From assembly GCF_024919275.1 (NCBI RefSeq), contig NZ_JANWGH010000003.1, positions 285,677-349,676 on the forward strand: a stretch of 64,000 nt of DNA. Direction: 5' to 3'. The position numbers and the translations under genes are program-made. This DNA comes from Algoriphagus limi. Its GTDB lineage: Bacteria; Bacteroidota; Bacteroidia; Cytophagales; Cyclobacteriaceae. Position 1 is the first letter of the stretch, and each line of letters begins with the position of its first letter. Below, piece by piece: positions 42,299-51,387 of the stretch. Below the pieces are notes generated by a model. The model made no database searches and had not been told where the DNA came from. It saw only the letters and a program-made list of their open reading frames with translations.

Positions 42299-42934
42299 TT
42301 ACAATCTGATAGCCCGGGCCACGGCAGCAGCCATAATACCAAGACCTTCTTTATTGGGATGCACTCCATCTGGGAGTAAATCGGCACGATCCATCAGTGG
42401 CGTATATAGATCAATCATTTCTGAACCGCTGGAATGTACGATGTCCATAATCATCATTCGCTGTTCGTTGTTCATGACATTGGCTGTAATTCCAAAATTA
42501 TCCTGTGTCACTGGAACAGGCATTACCACATAGACCTTTCCATCGGCGGGCATGTGAGCCTTTAATTCAGCGATCATATCCAAGTAATCTTGGCGAAAAT
42601 CTGCTTTATGAGCCCAGTTTTGAGGTTTGGAATCATTTGTTCCCAGCATAATCACCAAGATATCAGGAGCAAAATCCTTCACTTCCTGAAATTGCGGTTC
42701 ATTCCAATACGGAAAGTCACCTTTTCGAAGAAGCGTTCGGCCACCCACTCCGAAGTTTTTGACCAAATAGGTTTCGCCGAGTATGGCTTGCAATTGAAGG
42801 GGATAACTATCTGGGTTTTCCCTGCCTGGACCTTGAGTAATGCTATTTCCTACACAGGCTATTTTGATAGGTTCCTGTGAAAAAGCAAAAAAGCAAAGGA
42901 AAAAGGCAAATAGGCTGAGAGAAAAGGTTTTCAT
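42299..42934 (-). CDS. Secreted SGNH/GDSL hydrolase
   Basis: 211 residues. Signal peptide (cleaved near AFSQ) followed by SGNH motifs: block I GNSITQG with nucleophile Ser, GVGGRTL (block II Gly), MLGTNDSKP (block III Asn) and DGVHPNKEG (block V Asp/His). It probably deacetylates or cleaves esters on glycans. The start is ATG 42934; the longer frame to 43012 precedes the signal and is unlikely. Confidence 0.9.
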   Translation of the reverse strand: MKTFSLSLFAFFLCFFAFSQEPIKIACVGNSITQGPGRENPDSYPLQLQAILGETYLVKNFGVGGRTLLRKGDFPYWNEPQFQEVKDFAPDILVIMLGTNDSKPQNWAHKADFRQDYLDMIAELKAHMPADGKVYVVMPVPVTQDNFGITANVMNNEQRMMIMDIVHSSGSEMIDLYTPLMDRADLLPDGVHPNKEGLGIMAAAVARAIRL

Positions 42935-43025
42935 GGCGTTTTTGGGTTTGTTGTTTTCCGAAATTAGGAATTTTTGTTCAGGAAAAAACCCTTGTTTCTC
43001 GCTCTGAGGCATCTAATTTTACCAG

Positions 43026-43859
43026 ATGCAATTTTTGGGGAAAATCGTTCGCTTGATTTCCTGGCTTTCAATCGATGTGGTTTTGGGGGCTGTTGCCGGC
43101 ATGCTTTTTTTCTCCAAATTATTTCATGTAGCCTTACCCTGGCAACCTTATGTACTTCTTGGTATGGCAGTGTGGTGCATTTACAATTTGGATCATCTTT
43201 TAGATGCACAGAAGGTAAGTGAAAAACTTTCGGGAAGAAGGCAATTTCATCATCTAGCTCGGGTTCCGGTTTTGGTCGGAATTGGACTTTTAAGTCTTTT
43301 GGGTTTGATAGGAGGGTTTTGGTGGTTTGGTTGGGGGCTCGAACTGCAATTGACCTTTCTGTTGGGTGGATTGATAGGAGGGATTCGCTTTTTGGTGCTA
43401 AAGTTTGGTAAAGGTTGGATGAAGGAATTTTCCATTGCCCTTTTTTATGTGATCGGGATTTCATGGCTCCCCTTTTTAAGATCAAATTCTCTTGATTGGT
43501 CTGTTTGGCATGGATTGTTTTTCTTGTTGTATTTGCTTCTAGCTAATCTGAACTTGTTAATTCTCTCATTTTTAGATCAAGAAGAAGATCAATTGGCTGG
43601 TTTTTTTTCGGTTTCGCAGGAGCTGAATAAAGCAAGTCTAATTCTATGGATTAAGTATTTGATGTATGGGTTATTGATCCTGTTAATTTTGGTTTTAGTT
43701 ATAATTCCTTCCTTTTATAAACTTTTCGTAGCGATTCTTTTTTTGATGACTTTATGCCATTGGTATGTATTTAATAAGGATGGGGTAGATTCAGAAAAGA
43801 AACGAATTGGGATGGAATGGGCCTTTTTCCTACCGGTATTGTTGATCTTTTTGAAATAG
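43026..43859 (+). CDS. UbiA-superfamily-like integral membrane protein
   Basis: 277 residues with about 8 membrane helices. Two acidic motifs stand in UbiA-like positions: YNLDHLLDAQK near 55-65 (NxDxxxD) and LDQEEDQLAGFF near 185 (DxxxDxxxG). These would bind the diphosphate of a prenyl donor. Its overall divergence from known quinone or heme prenyltransferases is large. A methyltransferase gene starts 8 bp after its stop, so the two probably act on one lipid product. Confidence 0.68.
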   Translation: MQFLGKIVRLISWLSIDVVLGAVAGMLFFSKLFHVALPWQPYVLLGMAVWCIYNLDHLLDAQKVSEKLSGRRQFHHLARVPVLVGIGLLSLLGLIGGFWWFGWGLELQLTFLLGGLIGGIRFLVLKFGKGWMKEFSIALFYVIGISWLPFLRSNSLDWSVWHGLFFLLYLLLANLNLLILSFLDQEEDQLAGFFSVSQELNKASLILWIKYLMYGLLILLILVLVIIPSFYKLFVAILFLMTLCHWYVFNKDGVDSEKKRIGMEWAFFLPVLLIFLK

Positions 43860-43867
43860 AGAAGGTA

Positions 43868-44479
43868 ATGAAAGACCAATTTCGATGGGTAGCATCATGG
43901 TATAGACCGCTTTCACGATTGATTTTTGGAAATCAACTTTTTAATGCAAATCGACAGTTCCTCTCAGCGGACTTGAAGGGAAATATTCTCATAATAGGAG
44001 GAGGAGATGGATTGGATTATGTGGATTTTGCCAAGACCTGGAGGGGAGAATATTGGGAGCTTTCCAATGCAATGTTAGAAAAAGCAAAGATGAACCTTCA
44101 GGATAGTCCTTTGAGTTTTCATCTGGGTTCATTTTCCTCCACGACTACTTTCGATTGGGTATTGCTGCCTTTTGTCTTGGATACCATGAGCGATTCTGAC
44201 ATAAATGAGCTGCTTGGGAAAATAAAGAAGCAACTTAAACCCGAGGGGAAATTGATTTTATCAGAATTTTTTCAAACCAAAAATTTCTGTCAAAAAATCA
44301 TTACTAAGCTCATGATATGGTTTTTCAAGTTCACAGCAAGCCATCCTCGTAGTAACCTGCCTAATTATGAGCAATGGTTCAGAGATTTTGGCTTTGAACT
44401 AGTTGAAGAAAAAAAATGGAGAAATGGCTGGATTCGAAGTCAGATTTGGGAAGTCTCTAAAGAGCGGCCTTCTCAATAA
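43868..44479 (+). CDS. SAM-dependent methyltransferase, partner of the UbiA-like gene
   Basis: 203 residues. Motif I is ILIIGGGDGLDYVDF near 37-51, followed by an acidic strand and ILSEFFQT near the post-motif III region. It resembles small class I methyltransferases such as the ubiquinone/menaquinone type, but the substrate is unknown. Start ATG 43868 is 8 bp after the UbiA-like gene; a longer in-frame start lies inside that gene. Its 3' end overlaps the convergent ceramidase-like gene by 23 bp. Confidence 0.78.
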   Translation: MKDQFRWVASWYRPLSRLIFGNQLFNANRQFLSADLKGNILIIGGGDGLDYVDFAKTWRGEYWELSNAMLEKAKMNLQDSPLSFHLGSFSSTTTFDWVLLPFVLDTMSDSDINELLGKIKKQLKPEGKLILSEFFQTKNFCQKIITKLMIWFFKFTASHPRSNLPNYEQWFRDFGFELVEEKKWRNGWIRSQIWEVSKERPSQ

Positions 44480-45806
44480 TTCGACTGATCAAATCATCAA
44501 AATATTGTCCATTTCCGGGTCCATACCAATTCATTTCCCGCACTTCGTGAAAATGCTCGTCATATAAACTGTCGGGCGTAATGTAACCGATATAGCCTCC
44601 ATTGAAGGTGGTGATGATAAGATTGAGCCCGGCAGCATTGGCCTGCTTTTCCCACTTTTCATAAAAAACTCCTGAGATTTCCCCGCTGGAAGCAATGAAA
44701 AGAGTGTTGCCTAATTGCAAAATATCCAAATGGGGATTTGTGTCTCCAACTAGTTCATCAAACAGCCAAGGCCGGATTCGCCAATTATCTGCAATTCGTA
44801 AGTGGGGCTCTCTCAATTTTAAATCCAAACGCCACCATTCCAAACCTGCATTTTTGATCGTCGCATAGCGACTCATTTTTAGCTGATTGATGGAATCCAA
44901 TTCCTGTGCGTATCGCAAAATATCTTCTGGTTGATTCCCGTTAGGAATCGGTTTGTGGGAACCGACCGTGCCGGAAGCAAAAAGAGCAAAATCAAAACCT
45001 TTGTTTTCCATAGTCTGCATCAGGTAAAAAGGGTAATCACCCGAAAGCCCCATAAATTTTGAACTTAGACAGGTAGCATGGGCTGAGTAGGTAAGTAGTG
45101 TGGCTTTTTGGCCAGACTTTTTAGTAAAAATCAATTGGCGGACAAAGGGATCGGTGGGTCCGTCTTTTACAAAGCGATTGGCAATCAATTCTCCGGCATC
45201 GGCTTTTCGGAAATTGATAGCCACCGTATCCATACTTGATCTCGCCAATTCCAAAGCTTGGATACTTTGATCGGCAATGAGTTGGACGATTTCATCCTGA
45301 AACCCTCCAAAAGCCAAATTCCCTAATGGACCTGGCATGTAACCTCCCATGGCGGAATGGGTGTGAGTGGCCGTGAAAATAACTTTGTTGATTTCTGGAA
45401 AAGTGGAATTAATGGCTTCTTCTACTTTTTCTGCTAAAAATGGATGGACAATCAGCAACTCATAGCTTAGCCATGCGATTTGGTTTTTACCATTGCTCAG
45501 GAGTATCGTTTTGACGAAACTGCTGTCTTGCACAAATTCATAAGGACCCCGAGGAGCATAGCCTACCAAATCTACTGGTTGGGAAGGAGTCATATTTGCT
45601 TTTCCCCAGCCTGCCAACCAATGTTCTCCTTGGCTTTTTTGGGAAGGTAAGTTTTCTAGATTTTGGAATGTTTCCTGATAAAAATCCTGCTCTTCTATTG
45701 GGCTTCGGTCTACCCGAGTGATGGTCACAACTGCCAAAAACACAAAAAAAAGAAAGATCCCTAGTAGGACCTTTCCAAATTTTTTCAATGCAGTTTTTCC
45801 AGCCAT
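44457..45806 (-). CDS. Neutral ceramidase-like protein, N-terminal domain only
   Basis: 449 residues. One N-terminal membrane anchor (VLLGIFLFFVFLAVVTI) precedes the neutral/alkaline ceramidase N-domain. Zinc and catalytic features include ATHTHSAMGG near 148, plus further histidines. Full ceramidases run about 650-700 residues with an extra C-terminal domain, which is absent. Bacteroidetes make sphingolipids, so a role in sphingolipid turnover is plausible but unproven. It starts 3 bp after purM on the same strand. Confidence 0.8.
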   Translation of the reverse strand: MAGKTALKKFGKVLLGIFLFFVFLAVVTITRVDRSPIEEQDFYQETFQNLENLPSQKSQGEHWLAGWGKANMTPSQPVDLVGYAPRGPYEFVQDSSFVKTILLSNGKNQIAWLSYELLIVHPFLAEKVEEAINSTFPEINKVIFTATHTHSAMGGYMPGPLGNLAFGGFQDEIVQLIADQSIQALELARSSMDTVAINFRKADAGELIANRFVKDGPTDPFVRQLIFTKKSGQKATLLTYSAHATCLSSKFMGLSGDYPFYLMQTMENKGFDFALFASGTVGSHKPIPNGNQPEDILRYAQELDSINQLKMSRYATIKNAGLEWWRLDLKLREPHLRIADNWRIRPWLFDELVGDTNPHLDILQLGNTLFIASSGEISGVFYEKWEKQANAAGLNLIITTFNGGYIGYITPDSLYDEHFHEVREMNWYGPGNGQYFDDLISRIIEKAAL

Positions 45807-45809
45807 GAA

Positions 45810-46973
45810 TTAATACTCGAATGTTCCGTAAGGACTTTGAATAGTCACCTTTTTTCCTTCCATAGGTTCTACCCGACCAACGATTTTTCCCTCAACGCCA
45901 TAGGATTCGGCAATATCGATGATTTCCTCAGCATAGCGCTCATCGAGGTAAATTTCCATTCGGTGACCCATATTGAATACCTTGTACATTTCTTTCCAAT
46001 CCGTACCACTTTCTTCCTGAATGATTCGGAAAAGTGGCGGCGTTTCAAACAAATCATCCTTGATGATATGGAGATTGTCTACGAAATGCAAAACCTTGGT
46101 TTGTGCACCTCCTGAGCAGTGAACCAACCCATGAATATGAGGACGAAGGTAATTTAATACATCTACCATGATAGGGGCGTAGGTCCGAGTAGGAGACAGT
46201 ACCAATTTACCCATATCCACCGGAGCTCCTGGAGCAGGATCAGTCAAGTTGTATTTTCCGGTATAAACCAAGTCATCAGGTACTGCCGGATCAAAGGATT
46301 CCGGATATTTTGTCTTTAGGATTTTGTGGAAAACATCATGTCTGGCTGAAGTTAGTCCATTGCTTCCCATTCCTCCATTATATTCGGTTTCATAATTTGC
46401 CTTTCCGAAAGAGGATAAGCCTACAATTACATCACCTGCTTGGATTTTGTCATTGGAGATTACTTCCGCTCGAGGCATTCGGCAAGTTACCGTGCTATCT
46501 ACAATCACCGTGCGCACCAAATCTCCCACATCGGCAGTTTCTCCTCCGGTAAGGATAGCATTCACTCCATTATCCCGAAGCATTTGCAACACTTCTTCTG
46601 TGCCTTGAATAATGGCTGAAATTACTTCGCCTGGTATGAGGTTTTTATTTCTTCCGATAGTGGAGGAAACCAATATATTATTGATGGCTCCAACGCAAAG
46701 AAGATCATCAATATTCATGATGATGGCGTCTTGAGCAATCCCTTTCCAAACGCTTAAATCCCCAGTCTCTTTCCAATAAAGATAAGCGAGTGAGGATTTG
46801 GTACCCGCTCCATCCGCATGCATGATGTTGCAGAAGTCAGGGTCATTTCCGAGTGTGTCTTCAACGATTTTACAAAATGCTTTTGGGAAAAGGCCTTTGT
46901 CAAGATTTGCGATGGCCTGATGCACGTCTTCTTTGGAGGCGGAGACACCGCGCTTCATATAGCGCTCGTTCAT
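45810..46973 (-). CDS. purM: Phosphoribosylformylglycinamidine cyclo-ligase
   Basis: 387 residues. AIR synthase of purine synthesis. The N-terminus RGVSASKEDVHQAIANLDKG and the glycine-rich HADGAGTKSSLAY are typical of the longer Bacteroidetes form. Start ATG 46973 is supported by a -7 element at 47002-47009, which leaves an ATG at 46997 too near the transcript start. The ceramidase-like gene follows 3 bp later. Confidence 0.94.
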   Translation of the reverse strand: MNERYMKRGVSASKEDVHQAIANLDKGLFPKAFCKIVEDTLGNDPDFCNIMHADGAGTKSSLAYLYWKETGDLSVWKGIAQDAIIMNIDDLLCVGAINNILVSSTIGRNKNLIPGEVISAIIQGTEEVLQMLRDNGVNAILTGGETADVGDLVRTVIVDSTVTCRMPRAEVISNDKIQAGDVIVGLSSFGKANYETEYNGGMGSNGLTSARHDVFHKILKTKYPESFDPAVPDDLVYTGKYNLTDPAPGAPVDMGKLVLSPTRTYAPIMVDVLNYLRPHIHGLVHCSGGAQTKVLHFVDNLHIIKDDLFETPPLFRIIQEESGTDWKEMYKVFNMGHRMEIYLDERYAEEIIDIAESYGVEGKIVGRVEPMEGKKVTIQSPYGTFEY

Positions 46974-47001
46974 GTGGTTTTTGGGATTGGTTACCAAAGG
47001 A

Positions 47002-47009
47002 CAAAGTTA
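47002..47009 (-). promoter_or_regulatory. -7 element TAACTTTG for purM
   Basis: An exact TAnnTTTG match on the minus strand, 29 bp before the purM ATG. Confidence 0.62.
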
Positions 47010-47044
47010 CAGATTCCAATTCATTGGGGAAGGAAATATTAGGG

Positions 47045-47215
47045 AAATATGCTCTCCTTCGTCGAGCGAATATGCCTTCGGCGAAATGCGATTGAAATAG
47101 CATTCGCAATGCTCGTGAAATATCCAGTAACTTATGTTCGGTCGTGCCTCACAAGATAGCACTCGCTTTGCTCGTGGAGATATGCCTCCGGCAAGATAGC
47201 TCCGGCTTAACTTCA
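47045..47215. repeat. Quasi-periodic intergenic repeat array
   Basis: A series of short units beginning with aaata or agata and carrying small GC hairpins (for example gcattcgcaatgc, cctccggc, gccttcggc). The two longest units, 47097-47123 and 47156-47183, are about 80% identical. No coding frame is credible. Confidence 0.65.
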
Positions 47216-47342
47216 CAAAATGGGCTTTCATTTTTTTGGAGATAAATGGCTAGATGGCCAAATAAAACTTACTTCTAGGAATTCTATTTTTAGAATTCTT
47301 TGCGCCGCTGCGTCTTTGCGAGAAGATATTCTAAGAGAATAC
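47216..47342. other. Intergenic hairpins downstream of ddl
   Basis: A perfect hairpin GAATTCTA-tttt-TAGAATTC (47279-47298) leads into a 25-bp segment (47298-47322) that recurs with 3 mismatches at 51388-51412. A third small dyad (attct-aag-agaat) follows near 47328. Confidence 0.5.
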
Positions 47343-48332
47343 TTATCCTTCAAACATCTCCTCAATCAATTGGGTATAGAAGTCTTTTACATCCATTCCT
47401 ATTGCCCGAACTTGCTGGGAAATAAGGCTGGTTTCGGTTTGACCTGGAACGGTATTGATTTCGATAAAGAAAAACTTGCCTGTTTCATGCTCTAAGAAAT
47501 AATCAATCCGAACGGCACCCTTACAGTTTAACTTTTCATATACCTTTTCGACAATTCTTGCTACACGAGCCACTTCTTCCTCATTCATTCGACCCGGAGT
47601 GATTTCTTCAGTCACTCCTGCCGTGTATTTTGCCTCGAAGTCAAAAAAATCCTTACTGCTTACGATTTCAGTGGCGGGTAGAACCGTGATTTCACCCTTC
47701 CCTCGGAAAACACCGATGGAAAATTCCCTTCCTGAAACAAATTCCTCTACCAAAACCTGTTTGTCCTCAGCAAATGCCTTATCTAGCGCTTCTGGTAATT
47801 CCTCCCAAGTTTTGACTTTGCTCATCCCGATGGAGCTTCCACCATTGTTGGGTTTGATGAAGATTGGGAGTTTTAATTCGGATTCAATCCGCTTTCTATT
47901 TTGCCCAGAGTTTTCAAAAAGCTGGATGGATTTCGCGATATTCAATTCAGGGACATCAGCCACGATTGCCTTGGTGTAGCCTTTGTTCATGGTGATAGCT
48001 GAAGTCAATTGATCGCAAGTGGTGTAAGGGATGCCAAGCATGTCGAAGTATCCAGCAAGTTTTCCGTCTTCCCCCGGTGAACCATGAAGAATATTAAAAA
48101 CTCCATCAAAAGTGATTTTTTTCTCAGCGATTTGGATACTGAAATCATTTAGGTCAACCGGGATTTTTTCCCCTGAAACTGATTCAAAATACCAATTGCC
48201 TGGATAAATCAGGATTTTATAGACGTCATAAAGATCTCGGTCTATGGTTTTTTCTACGACTGCGGCACTTTTCAGGGAAATGACAGATTCACCTGTGAAT
48301 CCTCCAGTAACCAAGGCAATTTTTTTCTTCAT
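47343..48332 (-). CDS. ddl: D-alanine--D-alanine ligase
   Basis: 329 residues. ATP-grasp enzyme with the NILHGSPGEDGKLAG motif near 78-92, FIKPNNGGSSIGMSKV near 155 and FIEINTVPGQTETS near the C-terminus. It makes D-Ala-D-Ala for peptidoglycan. Start ATG 48332 gives a normal N-terminus (MKKKIALVTGG); an in-frame ATG at 48356 adds an unrelated 8-residue extension. Confidence 0.96.
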   Translation of the reverse strand: MKKKIALVTGGFTGESVISLKSAAVVEKTIDRDLYDVYKILIYPGNWYFESVSGEKIPVDLNDFSIQIAEKKITFDGVFNILHGSPGEDGKLAGYFDMLGIPYTTCDQLTSAITMNKGYTKAIVADVPELNIAKSIQLFENSGQNRKRIESELKLPIFIKPNNGGSSIGMSKVKTWEELPEALDKAFAEDKQVLVEEFVSGREFSIGVFRGKGEITVLPATEIVSSKDFFDFEAKYTAGVTEEITPGRMNEEEVARVARIVEKVYEKLNCKGAVRIDYFLEHETGKFFFIEINTVPGQTETSLISQQVRAIGMDVKDFYTQLIEEMFEG

Positions 48333-48393
48333 TGTGGGGAAAAATTTCTTCAACAAAGTATGTTAAAATCTATCGATGCTCCAAGCTTTTATT

Positions 48394-48426
48394 ACTCTCC
48401 GAGGGTTTCAAAATCCCTCGGAGAGT
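48394..48426. repeat. REP-like hairpin, downstream side of the RAYT gene
   Basis: A perfect 12-bp inverted repeat ACTCTCCGAGGG / CCCTCGGAGAGT with a 9-nt loop. Its arm differs from that of the hairpin at 49045 at only 2 of 12 positions. Confidence 0.8.
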
Positions 48427-48432
48427 TGAAGT

Positions 48433-48996
48433 TTATATTCCGAATAATAATTCCTCCTCAGAACCAAAGAATTTCTGATGGTCCTTTTGAAATCCAGTTA
48501 GACCTCCAAACCATTCCAAGACTGCATTTTTTTCAATTTTTGTCGGTTTTGAAGACATAAATGCATTCCAAGAGCTGAATTCCCATTTTTCAAAATCTTT
48601 GATAAATCCATGATGAGTAGGGTTTTGATGGATATAGGTAATGCACCTACTGAAATAGGCGTCTTCTTTGATTTCTCTCCGTTTTATGTTTGAGTTGAAT
48701 AAATTACCCTTTCTGTTATACATTTTATTAAATGCTTGGGCATATGAGTTTAATAAGTTTGAAAATGACTTGCTAGGTTCTCTCAAAAAGTTCTCGCGAA
48801 TTTGAATCATAAAATGAAAATGATTCGGCATTAAGCAGTAAGCAAAAGTCTTAGCAATTGGAGAAATATGTATTTCGTATTTTTTTAAGAAGAAATAATA
48901 ATTCTCCTTTTCTCTAAATAGATTCTCTTTATCAATTGCATGAGTCCAAACATGGTAATACTTACCGGACTCAAACTTTGTCAATGGACGAGGCAT
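48433..48996 (-). mobile_element. REP-associated tyrosine transposase (RAYT), Y1 family
   Basis: 187 residues. Starts MPRPLTKFESGKYYHVWTHA. The HUH nuclease motif is MPNHFHFMI near 73-81 and the catalytic Tyr is likely in CITYIHQNP near 138-146; the segment AFNKMYNRKGNLFNSN is typical of RAYTs. RAYTs cut and move single-stranded REP hairpins and are usually single-copy domesticated genes. Here the gene is intact and lies between two related hairpins (48394-48426 and 49045-49076), an arrangement like a REP/RAYT unit. Confidence 0.9.
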
Positions 48997-49044
48997 TCTC
49001 TCAGATTTTATTCATTAAAATAATCAACTTCACTCAACTAAAAA

Positions 49045-49076
49045 ACCCTCCAAGGGGCTCAGAGCCCTTGGAGGGT
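49045..49076. repeat. REP-like hairpin, upstream side of the RAYT gene
   Basis: A perfect 12-bp inverted repeat ACCCTCCAAGGG / CCCTTGGAGGGT with an 8-nt loop. It shares the CTCCnAGGG core with the hairpin on the other side. Confidence 0.8.
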
Positions 49077-49143
49077 GATACAGTCTGAATTTATTATATT
49101 CGCCGACTACTACCGATCTATACACCCAAAAAATACTTTGAAT

Positions 49144-51330
49144 ATGATTGAAAGCTTGAAAAAAGGCAGTTTGCTTCTTTTGATCTTTGTCTTGGCTACA
49201 GCAGGACTTCAGGCTCAAGCCTTAAAAAAAGTGACGCTTGAAGATGTCTTCAAAAAAGGTACATTTTCCCAAAAGTCTGTCTATGGAATCAATTGGATGA
49301 AAGACGGACAATACTACAGTTCCCTCGTGAATCGAGCTGGTTTTCCCGCCGTAGTTAAAATTAATTTGGCGACAGGAGAAGAAGAGGAAGTGTTGCTTGA
49401 CGGAAGAACCTTGGGTGTCAATTTCACTTCTTATTCCTTCAATGCAGATGAATCCAAGGCACTGATTGCAACCGATGTGGAGTCCATTTATCGCCGATCT
49501 AGTAAGGGTGTTTTTTATGTGGTTGATTTAGCTACTGGAGAAAAACAACAGCTGATGAATGGTGAGAAAATCTCCTATGCTACCCTTTCTCCAGATAATG
49601 ATAAGGTCGCATTCGTAAAGGATAACAACCTTTATATGATCGAATTGGCTACGAATAAGCTGACTCAAATCACTACTGATGGAGAATGGAATAAAATCAT
49701 CAATGGATCGGCTGATTGGGTGTACGAGGAGGAATTTTCCATGGCTCAAGCATTTAAATGGTCTCCTGACGGAAAGAAAATCGCCTTTATTCGATTCGAT
49801 GAAACCGAAGTCCCTGAATTCAATATGCAGCTTTGGGGTAAACTATATCCCGAAGATTACCGCTTTAAATACCCAAAAGCGGGAGAGAAAAATTCTGAAG
49901 TAAGTATTCATGTATACGATTTGACATCTGGCCAAACCGCAAAAATGGATTCGGGCTCAGAAACAGATATTTACTTGCCAAGAATTTACTGGACTCAAGA
50001 CCCTAATCAATTAGCATTCATTCGTCTCAATCGGCTTCAAAATCAGTTGGACCTGTTTCATGCTAATGCTACAACCGGTGAAAGCAAGTTGATTTTATCT
50101 GAAAAGTCAGATACCTATGTGGACCTCAACTTCAATGATAATCTTCAGTATTTAAGTGATGGAAAGAGCTTTATCCGAACTTCTGAGCAGGATGGGTTCA
50201 AGCATATTTATCATCATGCGATGGATGGAAGCTTGATTCGACAGGTGACTTCCGGTCCTTGGGAAGTATCTGAATTGGTGGGAGTAGATGAAAAGGCAAA
50301 GAAGGTTTACTTCGTGTCTGCAGAAGCATCTCCTCTGGAGCGGAATTTTTATGTGATTGACCTTTCAGGCAAAAACAAAAAGGCATTGACTCCGATGAAA
50401 GGTTCTCATACTATTAATATGAGTCCTGATCATCGCTTTTTCATCGATTATTATTCGACAGCTGATTCTCCCGTTGTAGTGACTTTGAAGGATGCTTCGG
50501 GCAAGGATATCAAAGTGTTGGAAGATAATGCAGAATTGCAGGAGCGTTTGAAAAGTTTTGCTTTAGGGAAAAAGGAGTTTTTCTCTTTCCCAACAGTTGA
50601 TGGAACAGAATTGAACGGCTATGTGATCAAGCCTGCTGATTTTGATCCAAACAAGAAATATCCGGTTTTGATGTATGTCTACGGAGGACCAGGTTCTCAA
50701 AATGTACGGAATTCCTGGGGAGGAACCCGAGATTTCTGGCATCAAGCTTTGGTAGCAGAAGGGTATATCGTTGCCTGTGTGGACAATAGAGGGACAGGAG
50801 CACGTGGACGTGATTTCAAGCATGCTACTTATGCCAATCTTGGAAAACTGGAAACCATTGACCAAATCGAAGGCGCTAAATACTTTGCGAAGCAACCTTA
50901 TGTAGATGCCAACCGAATCGGAATCTGGGGTTGGTCCTATGGAGGATATATGTCTTCTCTGGCGCTGATGATTGGTAATGATGTATTCAAAACAGCCATT
51001 GCTGTGGCACCGGTGACTACCTGGAGATATTATGATACGATCTATACAGAGCGATATCTACAAACTCCTCAGTTGAATCCTGCGGGTTATGACAATAACA
51101 GTCCAATTACACATGTCAATAAACTGAAAGGAAATTTCTTGTTGATTCATGGAACAGGAGACGATAATGTGCACTTTCAAAATACAGTCGACCTGGTAAA
51201 TGCATTAATTGCGGCGGATAAACAGTTTGAGACCTTCTATTATCCTAATCGAAATCATGGGATATATGGAGGAAATACCACTTGGCATTTATACACGCAA
51301 ATGACTGATTTCTTAAAGCGAAAGCTGTAA
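49144..51330 (+). CDS. S9 family dipeptidyl peptidase IV-like enzyme
   Basis: 728 residues. Signal peptide (cleaved near LQAQ), beta-propeller domain (about 40-470), then an alpha/beta hydrolase with nucleophile Ser in GWSYGGYMS, Asp in GTGDDNVHFQN and His in NRNHGIYGG. The acidic-pair segment YEEEFSMAQAFKWSPDGKK in the propeller is typical for DPP4. It releases Xaa-Pro dipeptides from peptides in the periplasm. Start ATG 49144 opens the signal region; the earlier in-frame ATG lies partly in the REP-like hairpin. Confidence 0.94.
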   Translation: MIESLKKGSLLLLIFVLATAGLQAQALKKVTLEDVFKKGTFSQKSVYGINWMKDGQYYSSLVNRAGFPAVVKINLATGEEEEVLLDGRTLGVNFTSYSFNADESKALIATDVESIYRRSSKGVFYVVDLATGEKQQLMNGEKISYATLSPDNDKVAFVKDNNLYMIELATNKLTQITTDGEWNKIINGSADWVYEEEFSMAQAFKWSPDGKKIAFIRFDETEVPEFNMQLWGKLYPEDYRFKYPKAGEKNSEVSIHVYDLTSGQTAKMDSGSETDIYLPRIYWTQDPNQLAFIRLNRLQNQLDLFHANATTGESKLILSEKSDTYVDLNFNDNLQYLSDGKSFIRTSEQDGFKHIYHHAMDGSLIRQVTSGPWEVSELVGVDEKAKKVYFVSAEASPLERNFYVIDLSGKNKKALTPMKGSHTINMSPDHRFFIDYYSTADSPVVVTLKDASGKDIKVLEDNAELQERLKSFALGKKEFFSFPTVDGTELNGYVIKPADFDPNKKYPVLMYVYGGPGSQNVRNSWGGTRDFWHQALVAEGYIVACVDNRGTGARGRDFKHATYANLGKLETIDQIEGAKYFAKQPYVDANRIGIWGWSYGGYMSSLALMIGNDVFKTAIAVAPVTTWRYYDTIYTERYLQTPQLNPAGYDNNSPITHVNKLKGNFLLIHGTGDDNVHFQNTVDLVNALIAADKQFETFYYPNRNHGIYGGNTTWHLYTQMTDFLKRKL

Positions 51331-51342
51331 AGAATAAATTTT

Positions 51343-51378
51343 AAAAAAACCGCAGGACGTAGATTCTGCGGTTTTTTT
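51343..51378 (+). terminator. Terminator of the DPP4-like gene
   Basis: aaccgcag / ctgcggtt stem with a 10-nt loop, then T8. Confidence 0.88.
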
Positions 51379-51387
51379 TGGAAAACA

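Noticed and set aside
47045..47215. Possible CRISPR array
   Set aside because: Units differ in length and sequence, there is no constant repeat with unique spacers, and no cas gene is in the window.
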